Assembly: GCA_001683735.1 (NCBI GenBank)
Contig: LUGG01000022.1
Location: 496,001-560,000, forward strand
Length of the DNA stretch: 64,000 bases
Direction of reading: 5' to 3'
Origin: Grifola frondosa
Taxonomy: Eukaryota > Basidiomycota > Agaricomycetes > Polyporales > Grifolaceae
Shown: one piece after another, positions 44,366 to 54,480 of the stretch
Numbering within the stretch: the first letter of the stretch is position 1
Layout: every line of letters begins with the position of its first letter
Translations under genes and position numbers: made by a program
The notes under the pieces: model-generated
Seen by the model: only the letters and a program-made list of their open reading frames with translations
Told to the model about the DNA's origin: nothing
The model's database searches: none

Positions 44366-45594
44366 CTGACTCTAACCTATAAAACAACTAATATGTGTCC
44401 TATAGATTGTAAAGTCAGTAGCAACAAGATATAGTGTGAATGGGCTTTTGATTTCTCGCAGAGGTCCCTTGCACTGAGTTGTGTCACTGATTATGCTCGT
44501 GAGTCGCAAGTAAATCACACGTCTCTGAAGTAAAAGAAATATGGAATAATATAAAAGAAATGCTTAGCAATATTGGCTCTTTGCGCACTCAATGTGTATC
44601 GCAACTAAAGAGGTCTCCTTGATTGCAGGTTCGAAGTTGCAGTGTGTATGATGGTTTATTCATATACTCGCAAGTATCGTGGTCGCAGTTTCACAGTGAA
44701 AGAAGAGCTTTAGTGAAGAGTGGTCGCAATCGCAAGTGAAGCCGACAATTTTGGAACTCTGTACTTGTGGGGGAAACTCGTATCTGATTCGTCTTGTACT
44801 GTACATGAGTTTTTATGAATTATTCTATGTATCTGAAATGTGAAAAGACCTCAGTACAAATCAAAGGCTGATCGCAAGTACCTTGTGATGAGCCCATCCT
44901 GTGAAATACACTAACTAGTAAGGGAAAAGTCAGCTGTAATATCAACAAAAGTCTAGGATGAAATGTGACACAAGTAAGCTATGAACAATCAAGGTGAAAG
45001 ACAAATACAGAAAGTATGGTGGCTGAACTACTACACCTGCCACACATAGCCATGCACTGCACTGGTATATGAAACATGCGAAGGCACGTGTGAGTAGATG
45101 CATGGCCTTCTTGGGGCATCTGTTGTAAAGGGGCACATGTTGCATTGGTAGTATGGTCTGGAATGTGCCACAAACAATAGTGGAGACATAGAATTGACAT
45201 GTGGAGTCGTGTGGCATAGCTAAGTTGGTTATGGAAATGATCTGAGGCTAGATAAGAGTCGAAAAGACTGGGATCAAGTTTACGCATGTGATCCACCAGG
45301 TAGATGCATGTAGGATGCCGAACAATTGGGTCGCAAGTGTCTTGACACATCGCATGTCGCCATGAGGTGAATTTGAATAGCTAGATAATGTATCGTGTGA
45401 ATTTTGAGTGTGCGAAGTCGTGGAGTCATTGATAGATGACGTTTGATCAGTTGCATGTTGCAATGAAGTCAGAGAATATTGTGCAAGTGACTTGTGTTGG
45501 TGTTATCACAGGTTCGATTCTACCAGAATAGTAGTCTGGAAGATTGTCAGCTGTTCAAAATGCGAAAATGATTTGATTCACGTATCTGAGGGCA
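44366..45594. other. Non-coding repeat-rich stretch
   Basis: No gene recognised. Frequent TCGCAAGT / TCGCAGT words (44440-44760, and again near 45330) resemble words in the sequence inserted in the gypsy 3' LTR (54770-54930). A minus-strand open frame at 44979-45350 is not recognisable as protein. Confidence 0.35.
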
Positions 45595-46080
45595 TCATAT
45601 CACCATCAACACTCTGCCCATCTCTACTGCCTCCTGCTTGCTGCTATGCCCACTTGCATACACCTCCCATCATCAACACTCTGCCCACCTGCTGCATGCA
45701 CCTCCTGCTCACTCCATCATCAACACTCGCCATGTGCACCCCCCACTCACTGCTTGACCTGCCCCGTACACCTCCTGTCATCAACACTGTGCACCTTCCG
45801 CTCGCTGCCACACCTGTGACCCACCCACATACACCTCCCACTTACTACTCCATCCTCCGCGGACACCTCCCATCATCAGCACTCTGCCTGCGCACACCTC
45901 CCACTCACTGCTATGCCCGCCCATGTACACCACCCTCATCAACGCTTTGCCCATCTACACCTCCCACTTGCTGCCACACCTACCCATGTACACCTCCCGC
46001 TCACTGCTCCCCCCCTGCATTCACCTCCCATCATCAACCATCTGCCTGCCATCTGCCTGCATCCACCCACTACTGGCTAC
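45595..46080. repeat. Minisatellite family, array 4 (largest)
   Basis: About 480 bp of alternating words CATCATCAACACTCTGCCC, CACCTCCCGCTCACTGCTATG and CATGTACACCTCC. It ends just before the left arm of the foldback element. Confidence 0.8.
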
Positions 46081-46087
46081 CTGTATT

Positions 46088-46993
46088 GTAATACAATATA
46101 GCATCAACCTGCTACAACTGTTGTGAGTTACCTGGTCAGGTTGTCAAAAATGTCATAGTACAATACTGGGCAGATTGTAATATGTATTGTATTACAACAG
46201 GAGCATTGTAATATAGCTAGGCCACATTTTTTTACAATTAGGGCTGCTTGTAATATTTCTATAGTACAATCTGACCTCATTGTAATAGGAGGTAATACAA
46301 TCAGGCCAGGTTGTAATTTTTGATGAAACAATCTGCTCAGATTGTAATATTCAATAGTACAATGTAGCCAGATTGTAGTATTCAATAAAACAACCAGGCC
46401 AGATTGTAATATTCAGTAGTACAATCTGGTCAGATTGTAATTTTCGATAAAACAGCCAGGTCAGATTGTAATATTGAATAGTACAATCAGGTGCCCTATT
46501 ATCCTGATATGGATAATACAAGCAGGTGAAATTGTAATAATGAAGCATTACAACCTGACCTGGTTGTTTTATCAAAAATTACAATGTGACCTGATTGTAC
46601 TATTCAATATTACAATCTGACCTGGCTGTTTTATCAAAAATTACAATCTGACCAGATTGTACTACTGAATATTACAATCTGGCCTGGTTGTTTTATTGAA
46701 TACTACAATCTGGCTACATTGTACTATTGAATATTACAATCTGAGCAGATTGTTTCATCAAAAATTACAACCTGGCCTGATTGTATTACCTCCTATTACA
46801 ATGAGGTCAGATTGTACTATAGAAATATTACAAGCAGCCCTAATTGTAAAAAAATGTGGCCTAGCTATATTACAATGCTCCTGTTGTAATACAATACATA
46901 TTACAATCTGCCCAGTATTGTACTATGACATTTTTGACAACCTGACCAGGTAACTCACAACAGTTGTAGCAGATTGATGCTATATTGTATTAC
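46088..46993. mobile_element. Foldback element: two 405-bp inverted arms, 96-bp spacer
   Basis: Arm 1 is 46088-46492 and arm 2 is 46589-46993, inverted. By eye just two mismatches, both C/T transitions (46108 region and 46445 region), and no length difference. Each arm is itself built of short inverted words (TACAATCTGGTCAGATTGTA type), so single strands could form nested hairpins. The spacer contains more of the same words. No transposase inside; the identical 85-codon frames on both strands come from the symmetry and are not genes. No convincing target duplication found. Confidence 0.9.
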
Positions 46994-47004
46994 CAAAATG
47001 GTGA

Positions 47005-47175
47005 CCACAGCTGGTCCACCTCCCGCTCATCACTTTTTACGTCCACATCCACCTCTCATCATCAACACTGTGTCCCTGCACGTCTTCGCTCACTGCTATC
47101 CCTGCCTGCATCTACTATTTGCCATCATGTTCTGTCATCGAGATGATCTCTGTGTCCACCTTCTGTTTGTAGTAA
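47005..47175. repeat. Minisatellite family, array 5
   Basis: Words CCACCTCCCGCTCATCACTT, CCACCTCTCATCATCAACAC and TCGCTCACTGCTATCCCTGC. Ends about 15 bp before the target duplication of the gypsy element. Confidence 0.65.
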
Positions 47176-47192
47176 TGGTGTGGCAGTTTAAT

Positions 47193-47594
47193 TGTAACAA
47201 ATTTCCCAATTTGGACATAGACGCCCAGTAGGCGCTGGGACGCATCACGTTGATCACCTGCGAGATCAGGTGATAGGTAGAGGAATGAGTGTCATATTGA
47301 TGACATTGATTGATGAGCGGATGAGTAAGGCAGTATTGTGGGATAGTAACCATACACGTACAAATGGACTTTGTTATTTAAGACTGGCTTTGCTACCTGG
47401 AACGTCAGCTCGTTCAACTTCGTTGAACACTACGCTTTCGTTACCAGGTAAGCCTTGTATTTAGTTATGTACGATTATGCTAACTTTGTTGAACACTACG
47501 CTTTCATTACCAGCTTACGCTTACTGAAATCGTCATATGAACGCCCACACCAGATAGTAAGCCTACTAGTCGCGGTTTTGGGTTATTCGTTACA
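47193..47594 (+). repeat. Gypsy 5' LTR
   Basis: 402 bp, TGTAACA...CGTTACA. TATTTAA at 47375-47381 is a TATA-like box; the predicted transcript start is near 47407 (AGCTCGTTCAA). A perfect short hairpin GTTCAA-CTTCG-TTGAAC follows at 47412-47428. A 27-bp word beginning GTTGAACACTACGC is repeated downstream in the LTR. Confidence 0.92.
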
Positions 47595-47596
47595 GT

Positions 47597-47607
47597 TTGA
47601 ACGAGCT
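47597..47607 (+). promoter_or_regulatory. Putative self-primer binding site of the gypsy element
   Basis: TTGAACGAGCT, two bases after the 5' LTR, is the exact reverse complement of AGCTCGTTCAA at 47407-47417, about 26 bp after the TATA-like box, that is, at the likely 5' end of the RNA. Tf1/sushi elements prime with the first 11 bases of their own mRNA, the same length as here. No tRNA 3' end match was recognised. Confidence 0.7.
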
Positions 47608-47709
47608 ACTTACCAGCCCCCTCACCATTCAGTGACTTCCATCACTCGCTACCAGGAAGGCAGTTAGGTCACCATCATTGCACACAATGACCCCGTCGTC
47701 AGAGCCAAC

Positions 47710-48327
47710 ATGGTCACTGAAGATGAGGCCACTGCCATCATCGCAAGAGCAGCACACTTCATAGGGGAAGTGCCTGCCTTCCCTCGCCCCATTCCCCATC
47801 CCGCTAGGAACAAATTTCCTACCGAGATCACCCAGAACCCCGCGGACGCTGTGCTCGAACGTCGAAGTGTCGAACACTTCGAAGAAACCCACACCCTTTA
47901 TGTCGAAAATGAGAACAATTGGAAGCCCCAAGAGTTCGTCGTCACCCCCATTGCCAACGACACCATGTGTGTCCTAGGCTTTTCCCTTGCGGTCCTCGTC
48001 GCTGTAGGACTCGATCAATTCAGCTTCCGATGTGACCATGAACGTGTCGACGACCTCCATTTCCACCAGTCTGCCTGCAACGTCCCCTACGATGCTCGCC
48101 TCACCCTCCACCTCCTCTCCATTTACCTGGAGAAGGTGTTTCTTTACCTCGATGACAACTGTCCCCTCCCCCTGTGGGAGATTTTTGACTTAATCCACTT
48201 CCACTTCACTTTTCGTCAGATTTATCATGCTCAGGACAGCGTGTTTAATTCGGTGATGAACACTGCAGACCTCGCCAAGTGTCTTTTCGAGACGAACGTG
48301 CAGTATTGCGAGAAGTACTGGTTGTAG
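47710..48327 (+). CDS. Unrecognised 205-aa ORF between 5' LTR and gag of the gypsy element
   Basis: Open and free of stops, unlike gag and pol of the same element. Contains GEVPAFPRPIPHPARNKFP, a hydrophobic stretch MCVLGFSLAVLVAVGLDQF, and a helical C-terminus (LTLHLLSIYLEKVFLYLDD). No nucleic-acid or protease motif seen. Not a usual Ty3/gypsy component. It may be a captured gene or an element-specific leader protein. Confidence 0.5.
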   Translation: MVTEDEATAIIARAAHFIGEVPAFPRPIPHPARNKFPTEITQNPADAVLERRSVEHFEETHTLYVENENNWKPQEFVVTPIANDTMCVLGFSLAVLVAVGLDQFSFRCDHERVDDLHFHQSACNVPYDARLTLHLLSIYLEKVFLYLDDNCPLPLWEIFDLIHFHFTFRQIYHAQDSVFNSVMNTADLAKCLFETNVQYCEKYWL

Positions 48328-48785
48328 GGTGGGAATTGTGGCGACTCCAGTATCGTGTACAATTGTATTCTTTCCACGTGCTTGAGAAAAAGAACTTTTC
48401 ATTTATGACTCATGTCCAACCCCGTAATCATTCTCATCGTTACCCAAACTAGTGTTGCCATGGCTTAGTCACACCTGTTTCAGCTTTTTAGATATTCTGA
48501 CATGAATTTTGCAGATAATGACATTATATTAATTGCAATTAATAGCTAAGATGTATGTGTATTTGAATGTAACACCACCATTTGCATAATTGTCTTTAAT
48601 ATGTTTCAATCTCAGTTACATTGGTAAAAAAGCTGACTAAAAAGTCGGACTTTGCAATTGGCTTTTTGGCTATATCTCCATCAATATGAGGTATAACATT
48701 CTAATATTCTGCAAAAGTATGCGGCTATATATAGGCTACGAAATGAATGTAAGATCACTACGATAGCTGAAAAACTGCCCAAGTT
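48328..48785. other. AT-rich leader segment of the gypsy element
   Basis: 458 bp between the extra ORF and the gag region, without a coding frame. Runs such as TTAATTGCAATTAATAGC suggest structure but nothing specific is recognised. Confidence 0.4.
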
Positions 48786-49091
48786 ATGAGTCATATATCA
48801 TTTAGGCCTGACTTAGCTGCAGCAACACTAACCCAAACTGTCGTCACCCTCATCTCAATCCTTTGCATCGTTGGACTCTTCTACTACCTTCTCCGAACCT
48901 ACACCGAGGTACATATACAAGTCGCTAGAACTCCCCCCGCAACAACAAATTTTCAGCCCATGACCCCGGCTCCCACCAATCAGGACGAGCCTCATGGATG
49001 TAGCCAGGCCGCCCGAGAATCCGTGGACATCCGTGGAAACCACGGCTGCTCCCCCTCCTCCTCCACAGACTCAGGCCCAACAAGAGCTTGA
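48786..49091 (+). CDS. Small ORF with one membrane segment overlapping the gag start
   Basis: 101 codons from ATG 48786, with a clear membrane segment (TVVTLISILCIVGLFYYLL) near residues 17-37 and a Pro/Ser-rich end that overlaps the gag start in another frame. May be a real envelope-like or leader product, or chance. Confidence 0.3.
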   Translation: MSHISFRPDLAAATLTQTVVTLISILCIVGLFYYLLRTYTEVHIQVARTPPATTNFQPMTPAPTNQDEPHGCSQAARESVDIRGNHGCSPSSSTDSGPTRA

Positions 49092-50496
49092 AGCGTTCGT
49101 GATCAGGATGGTAACGAACCTTCTCAGGGAGGGCCTGACTGATCATACCCACCGTATCATGGAACTCGAGGAAGACTCAATCTCACTAAGCAGATCGGTG
49201 AATGCCCAAGTGGGACGAGTGAACAGCCTCGAGAACGAAAACAAGAGCTGTATCATGGACGTAGTTGCTCTAGCGGACAGAGCATCGAAAGCCGAGGCGA
49301 AGGTCCTTCAAGCCGACCAAGTCATCCAGGAACTCCAGGACGACATTGCTTCATTGAGAGAGTCGATCAAGAACCTCAAGGCTCAATGTCTCGCTCTCGA
49401 ACACCCTCCATCCCGAGGAAGACCACACTCTCATACACCCAAACGTTTGAGCCCCACCGGTTTTTACTGACCCGCCTCCCCACTCCCAGACCCACGACCT
49501 CATTCATCCTCTCCTCCACGTCGCTTGATGTCCCCGCTCCCGACTACGAAAAAGCCTGATGTGCCACATGAGGGCACTATACGTAAACCCAAGCTCTCGC
49601 CGCCCACGTCCTTTGCAAAGTCCATGAAAGAAACAATGGCAGAGCAATGGATGAAGTCATGGGAGACGTACTTTGTTTATTACAAAGTGGAGCGTTCAAA
49701 AGACCACATCACGCTGATCCTCGGTTCGCTCAGGGAGGGAGCCCTAGATTGGGCGTCGTCTTATAGTGACAAATTTAACCAAGGTACTTCCGTCGGTTCA
49801 TGGGAGAAGTTCAGAGAGGAATTTCTTGGACAATACAGATGCCTCGACTCACAGTTCGACGCACAGCAAGCGCTGATGCATCTTCGCAATGACGGAGCAG
49901 TGCAATCTTATGCCAAACACTTCCATCGATGGGCCCCATTGTCCAGTCACAATCAGCAGACTCTTCTTTCGCTTCTTTGAACCCAGATCAAGCAATCAAT
50001 TCGGGATGCGATCGCCGGCCACAAGATGCAACCGGCTATCTGGGAGAAGTACCTTGAACGGGCCCAACAAGTGGACCAGGCCTGCAGCACTTATGCTCAC
50101 CCTGGATCATCATCGCAGCAGCCAAAGATGGCTGCCTACCGTCATCCTAATATGCAGAGTTCATCTCACTCTGCTCCGACTCATGCCCGCGACCCCAATG
50201 CAATGGACGTTGATCGCGTGGCAGCATGTGCAAAGGGCGCATGCTTTGTATGTGGAAAGGTGGGCCATCTGACAAATGCATGTCCAGACAAGAAGCCCAG
50301 CAGGAAGTCGATTCGCGACATGAGCGTCGACGAGCTAATTCACCTTGTGGGACAAGAACTCGTCGAGGAGAAGAAGAAGAAGGCGATCGACAAAGGCAAG
50401 CAGAAGGAAACTGCTAAGGAGCCTGAGTCGTCCACCAAGGTCGAGGAGATAGGAGCGATTGGCACGTTATCGTCGACATGGAACACGGATTTTTAG
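48994..50496 (+). pseudogene. Gypsy gag with CCHC zinc knuckle, two in-frame TGA stops
   Basis: ATG 48994 (MDVARPPENPW). A coiled coil (HRIMELEEDSISL to LRESIKNLKAQ) is followed by TGA 49468-49470. Then the capsid-like retrotransposon gag domain: MKSWETYFVYYKVERSKDH, LREGALDWASSYSDKFNQ, WEKFREEFLGQYRCLDSQ. TGA 49978-49980 interrupts it. All parts share one frame. The nucleocapsid knuckle is CFVCGKVGHLTNAC near 50246, followed by a basic Lys-rich tail. It ends at TAG 50494-50496 directly after a run of five T, overlapping pol by 19 nt. Confidence 0.85.
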
Positions 50497-53400
50497 AGTG
50501 GCCTCATATCGTCCCTGCTGATGTGAAGGCCTCTCTCTCTCGCAACCACTATCACTGTATTAATGTAACTGAGACATCAAAAAATCGACAGAATTTTGAT
50601 CTTCCAGTTACAGTGAGTGGCAGCAAGGGGTCCGTAGAAATGCAGGTGCTCCTAGACTCTGGAGCATTCTCAGTATTCGTTCATGAAGACTTCGTGTGCA
50701 AGCACAACGTTGGGGTAAAGCCCCTTAAAAAACCCCTAGTCGTCTATAACGCAGATCAATCCAAAAATGAAGGCAGACCGATTCAAGTCTATACGGTGTT
50801 GAAACTGAAGATAGGTGATCACGAAACAGAGGTCCCCATGCTGATAACCAACACAGGCGATCGAGACCTGATTATAGGCCTCAACTATATTCGACAACAC
50901 AATCCAGAGATAGACTGGGACGCCGGAACCTTGGAGTTTACTAGGTGCCCACAGGAATGCGGACTGAAATTCGTGAAGAAAGAAAAAAAGAAGTCGCAAA
51001 CTATGAAAGAAGTTGATCAAGTCCTGGCGTCGACGAAAGGACTTCACATAGCCAAGATGGATGACACGAAAGCCCCACCACGGCCTGCTTGGGAAGAACG
51101 AATGGAACTAGAAGAAGAGTTCATTCGTGCAGACAATGAAGTTCCCCTGGGATACCGCTATTCGAAGCAATATTGGGAGTTTTACAAAGACACGGTAGCC
51201 TGGTATGAGGTCGACTCGCACGACCCTGAGTCTAATGCTGTTTTGGACCAATGGGTAGAAATCTGCGCCAAGTATACCAAATTGCAAGAGATCAAAGAGG
51301 TGGCTCAAGCCGGAAAGCAGAAGAAGGAATGGAAGAAGATCATCCCAGACCACCTTCACGATTTCGAGGACGTCTTCTCTAAGACGGCCAGTGAACGCTT
51401 CCCTACGAGCAAGTCTTACGACCATGTGATTGACCTGATGCCAGACCAAAACTTGCCACCCATTTCAAAGGTCTACCCCTTGTCGCCGGAAGAAACCCAT
51501 CAATTGGATGAGTTCTTGGATAAGAATCTCTGAAAAGGGTACATTCGTCCATCTAAGAGCCCCATTGGTGCAGCAGTCTTCTTCGTGAAGAAGAAAGATG
51601 GATCTCTTCAACTCGTTCAGGATTATCGAAAGCTGAACGCAGTTACGATCAAGAACTGCTACCCACTCCCGCATATCAGCTCCTTGATCGATCAGCTAAA
51701 AGGTGCCAAGTATTTTACGAAACTGGACCTACGTTGGGGATACAACAACGTGCGGATTAAGGACGGCGATCAGTGGAAGGCAGCTTTTAGGACACATTGA
51801 GGATTATTCGAACCAACCGTTATGTTCTTCGGCCTTCATGGTTCTCCAGGAATGTTTCAAGTGATGATGAATGAGATTTTGAAAGATCTCATTCTCGAAG
51901 GGCATGTGGTGGTTTATCTCGACAATATTCTCATTTTCACCACCGACCTTCACACTCATCAATGTTTTATGCGTGAGGTACTTAAACACTTGCGAGACAG
52001 AGACTTATTCTTAAAACCGGAAAAATGCTTGTTCGAAGAGTTGTCCATCGACTATCTCGGTATGATCATCTCACAAAACTCCGTCTCAATGGATCCGAAG
52101 AAAGTCGAAGGAGTCCTCAACTGGCCAGCACCCAAAACTGTCAAGAAAGTTCAAGCTTTTCTAGGGTTTGCGAACTTCTATCGACGTTTCATTCAAAGCT
52201 TTGCAGACGTTTCCAAACCGTTGAACGTCCTGATGCGAAAGGGCTTTAAATGGCAACGGGAAGAGGAACAGCAGAACACCTTTGAAACTTTGAAATGTGC
52301 ATTCACCTCTGCTCCCATTCTGAAACTCCCAAACCTGGACCAGCTGTTCAGATTAGAGACGGATGCCTCAGACTTTGTGACAGGCGCTGTACTTGAACAT
52401 CGAGATGGAGAAGGAGCTTGGCACCCTGTCACCTTCTATTCCAAGGGGCTTAATGAACACGAACACAATTACGAGATCTACGATAAAGAATTGCTTGCCA
52501 TCATTCGTGCCCTGGAAGAATATAGGCACTATCTCAAAGGAGGTCCCCACCCCGTCGAAATTTGGTCAGATCATAAGAATCTTGAGTACTTTCGAAAGGC
52601 TCAAGATCTTACGCGCAGACAAGCTCATTGGTCACTTTATCTCACCTGATTCAATTTCATGATTCATCATCGTCTGGGAAAGACCATGCAACGAGCCAAT
52701 CCGCTATCGCGTAGGACTGACCATGAAAAGGGGGTCGCCCTAGATAACAGGGACAAGGTAGTGCTAAAGGCGGAATACTTCCAAGCCCATGCTATCCAAC
52801 CCGGTCATGCATCTATCGTCCCCGACCAATCTCTACTCGATCATATTCGTGAGGCTCTCACATGCGATGAAATCATGACAGAACCGATTCAAAAAGCGAT
52901 GGCCCATGGCCCACGTGAACTCGCTGCCAGTCTACAAGACTGGAACATGGACGATGGTCTAATGCTACATCGAGGAAAGGTCTACGTACTGAAGGATGAT
53001 GCCATCCATAAGGAAATTGTTCAATTGCATCACGATCATCCTACTGCCAGTCATCCAGGACATTGGAAGATGTACAAACTTGTCAGTCATAACTATTGGT
53101 GGCCAGGACTCTTGGTATATGTCCAGAATTACGTCACAGCTGTGACACTTGTCAACGTAATAAAACATTCCCTCGACAACCGTACGGTCCTCTCCAACCC
53201 AACAAGATTCCAGATCAACCCTGGGACGTTACGACGGTGGATCTAATTATGGGATTACCAGAGAGCAGTGACCACGACACAATTATGGTTGTCGCTGATC
53301 AAATGATGAAGCGAGCATGCTTCTTCCCCATCCATGGTACGATTGATGCCCAAGAAGTCGCCAAGGTATATTATCAAGAAATATGGTCACAGCACGGATT

Positions 53401-54415
53401 GCCGAAGAAGATCATATCGGGTCGTGGAACTCAGTTCGCGTCTCGAGTCTTTCAGGAGCTGTGCAAAATTCTCGAAATAACCTCCGCTATGTCCACCGCT
53501 TATCATCCACAAACTGATGGACAAACAGAACAGATAAATCAAGAACTCAAACAATACTTGCATATTTACTGCAATTTCTGTCAAGATGACTGGCACAACA
53601 AACTCATCAAAGCGGAATTTGCATACAATAATCAAGCTCATGAGTCTACAAAGATTTCTCCATTCTACGCGGACTTAGGACGTCATCCACGAGCAATGCC
53701 AGACCTTGTGACAGCAGTACGACATCCGGACTTGGACACCTTGATGCATGAACGTGAAAATGCTCGAAAGGAATCACGGGCGGCGCTACAGCTCGCAGCA
53801 GATCGTATGAAACGTTACTATGATCAACACGTACAGGATACACCTCAGTTCAAGGTCAGTGATCTAGTCTGGTTAGATGCCTGCAACATTTGTACTGAAC
53901 AACTGAGCAAGAAGCTGAGCGCGAAACGTCATGGGCCATTCGAAATTCTCAAACAAGTCTCGCCGCTCAACTTCAGGCTTAAACTTCCTCGAACCTGGCA
54001 TATTCACCCCATATTTCATGCATCATTATTGTCCATCCACAAAACAGATCAAATCCCAGGTAGGAAGCCGACGAAACCCCTGGCGGTCATCATCGAAGGA
54101 GAACCCGAGTACAAAGTCGAAAAGGTTTTCGATTCACGAATGTTCCGTAATTGTCTTCAATATCTCGTGAAATGGGTAGGATACCCCAATTTCGAGAATT
54201 CCTGGGAACCTCGCTCCAATCTTGACAATGCTGCCAATCGCGTCGCCGATTTCCATCATACACACCCCTCCACTCCACGACAAATCAGCCAACTATCTAT
54301 GAAAGAAATGCACTTTCAGCCACTGATTAACTACACAGTCGTGGATAAAGCTCCAGGAATTTGGACATGGGGCAAAATTGTTGGCTGCGAAGCTTGTCCG
54401 GAGAAACTCGCCTGA
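50478..54415 (+). pseudogene. Gypsy pol: protease, RT, RNase H, integrase, chromodomain; inactivated
   Basis: Protease VLLDSGAFSVFVHEDF near 50650. RT from 51540: [46 protein letters not shown], then YLDNILIF where active elements have YLDDILIF. RNase H: LETDASDFVTGAVLEH, YDKELLAIIRALEE. Integrase: zinc domain near 53035 (frame change about 53140-53150), TVDLIMGLPES, SGRGTQFASRVF (the second catalytic Asp is Gly), YHPQTDGQTEQINQEL. Chromodomain at 54100-54260: YKVEKVFDSRM, LVKWVGYPNFENSWEP. In-frame stops TGA 51531-51533, 51798-51800 and 52647-52649, each where related elements usually have Arg. The product could not be functional. Confidence 0.9.
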
Positions 54416-54423
54416 AGAGGGGG
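54414..54423 (+). promoter_or_regulatory. Polypurine tract of the gypsy element
   Basis: GAAGAGGGGG, three bases before the 3' LTR, overlapping the pol stop codon. Plus-strand primer by position. Confidence 0.75.
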
Positions 54424-54426
54424 TAA

Positions 54427-54480
54427 TGTAACAAATTTCCCGATTTGGACATAGACACCCAGTAGCTGCTGGGACGCATC
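54427..54480 (+). repeat. Gypsy 3' LTR, first 54 bp
   Basis: Matches bases 1-54 of the 5' LTR with about four differences. The match stops at GACGCATC. Confidence 0.88.

Noticed and set aside
45500..45540. GGTTCGATTCTACC resembling a tRNA T loop
   Set aside because: The stem bases flanking the loop do not pair and no anticodon arm lies at the right distance upstream.
36133..46080. Regularly recurring C-rich words as a possible CRISPR array
   Set aside because: Units vary in length and sequence, have no unique equal-length spacers, and the host is a eukaryote; this is a minisatellite.
46128..46953. Two identical 85-codon open frames on opposite strands
   Set aside because: They are mirror images created by the 405-bp inverted repeat; the sequence is AT-rich repeat words without protein character.
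46088..46993. Inverted repeat as a DNA transposon with its own transposase
   Set aside because: The 96-bp spacer has no coding capacity and no clear target duplication was found, so only a foldback or non-autonomous element can be supported.
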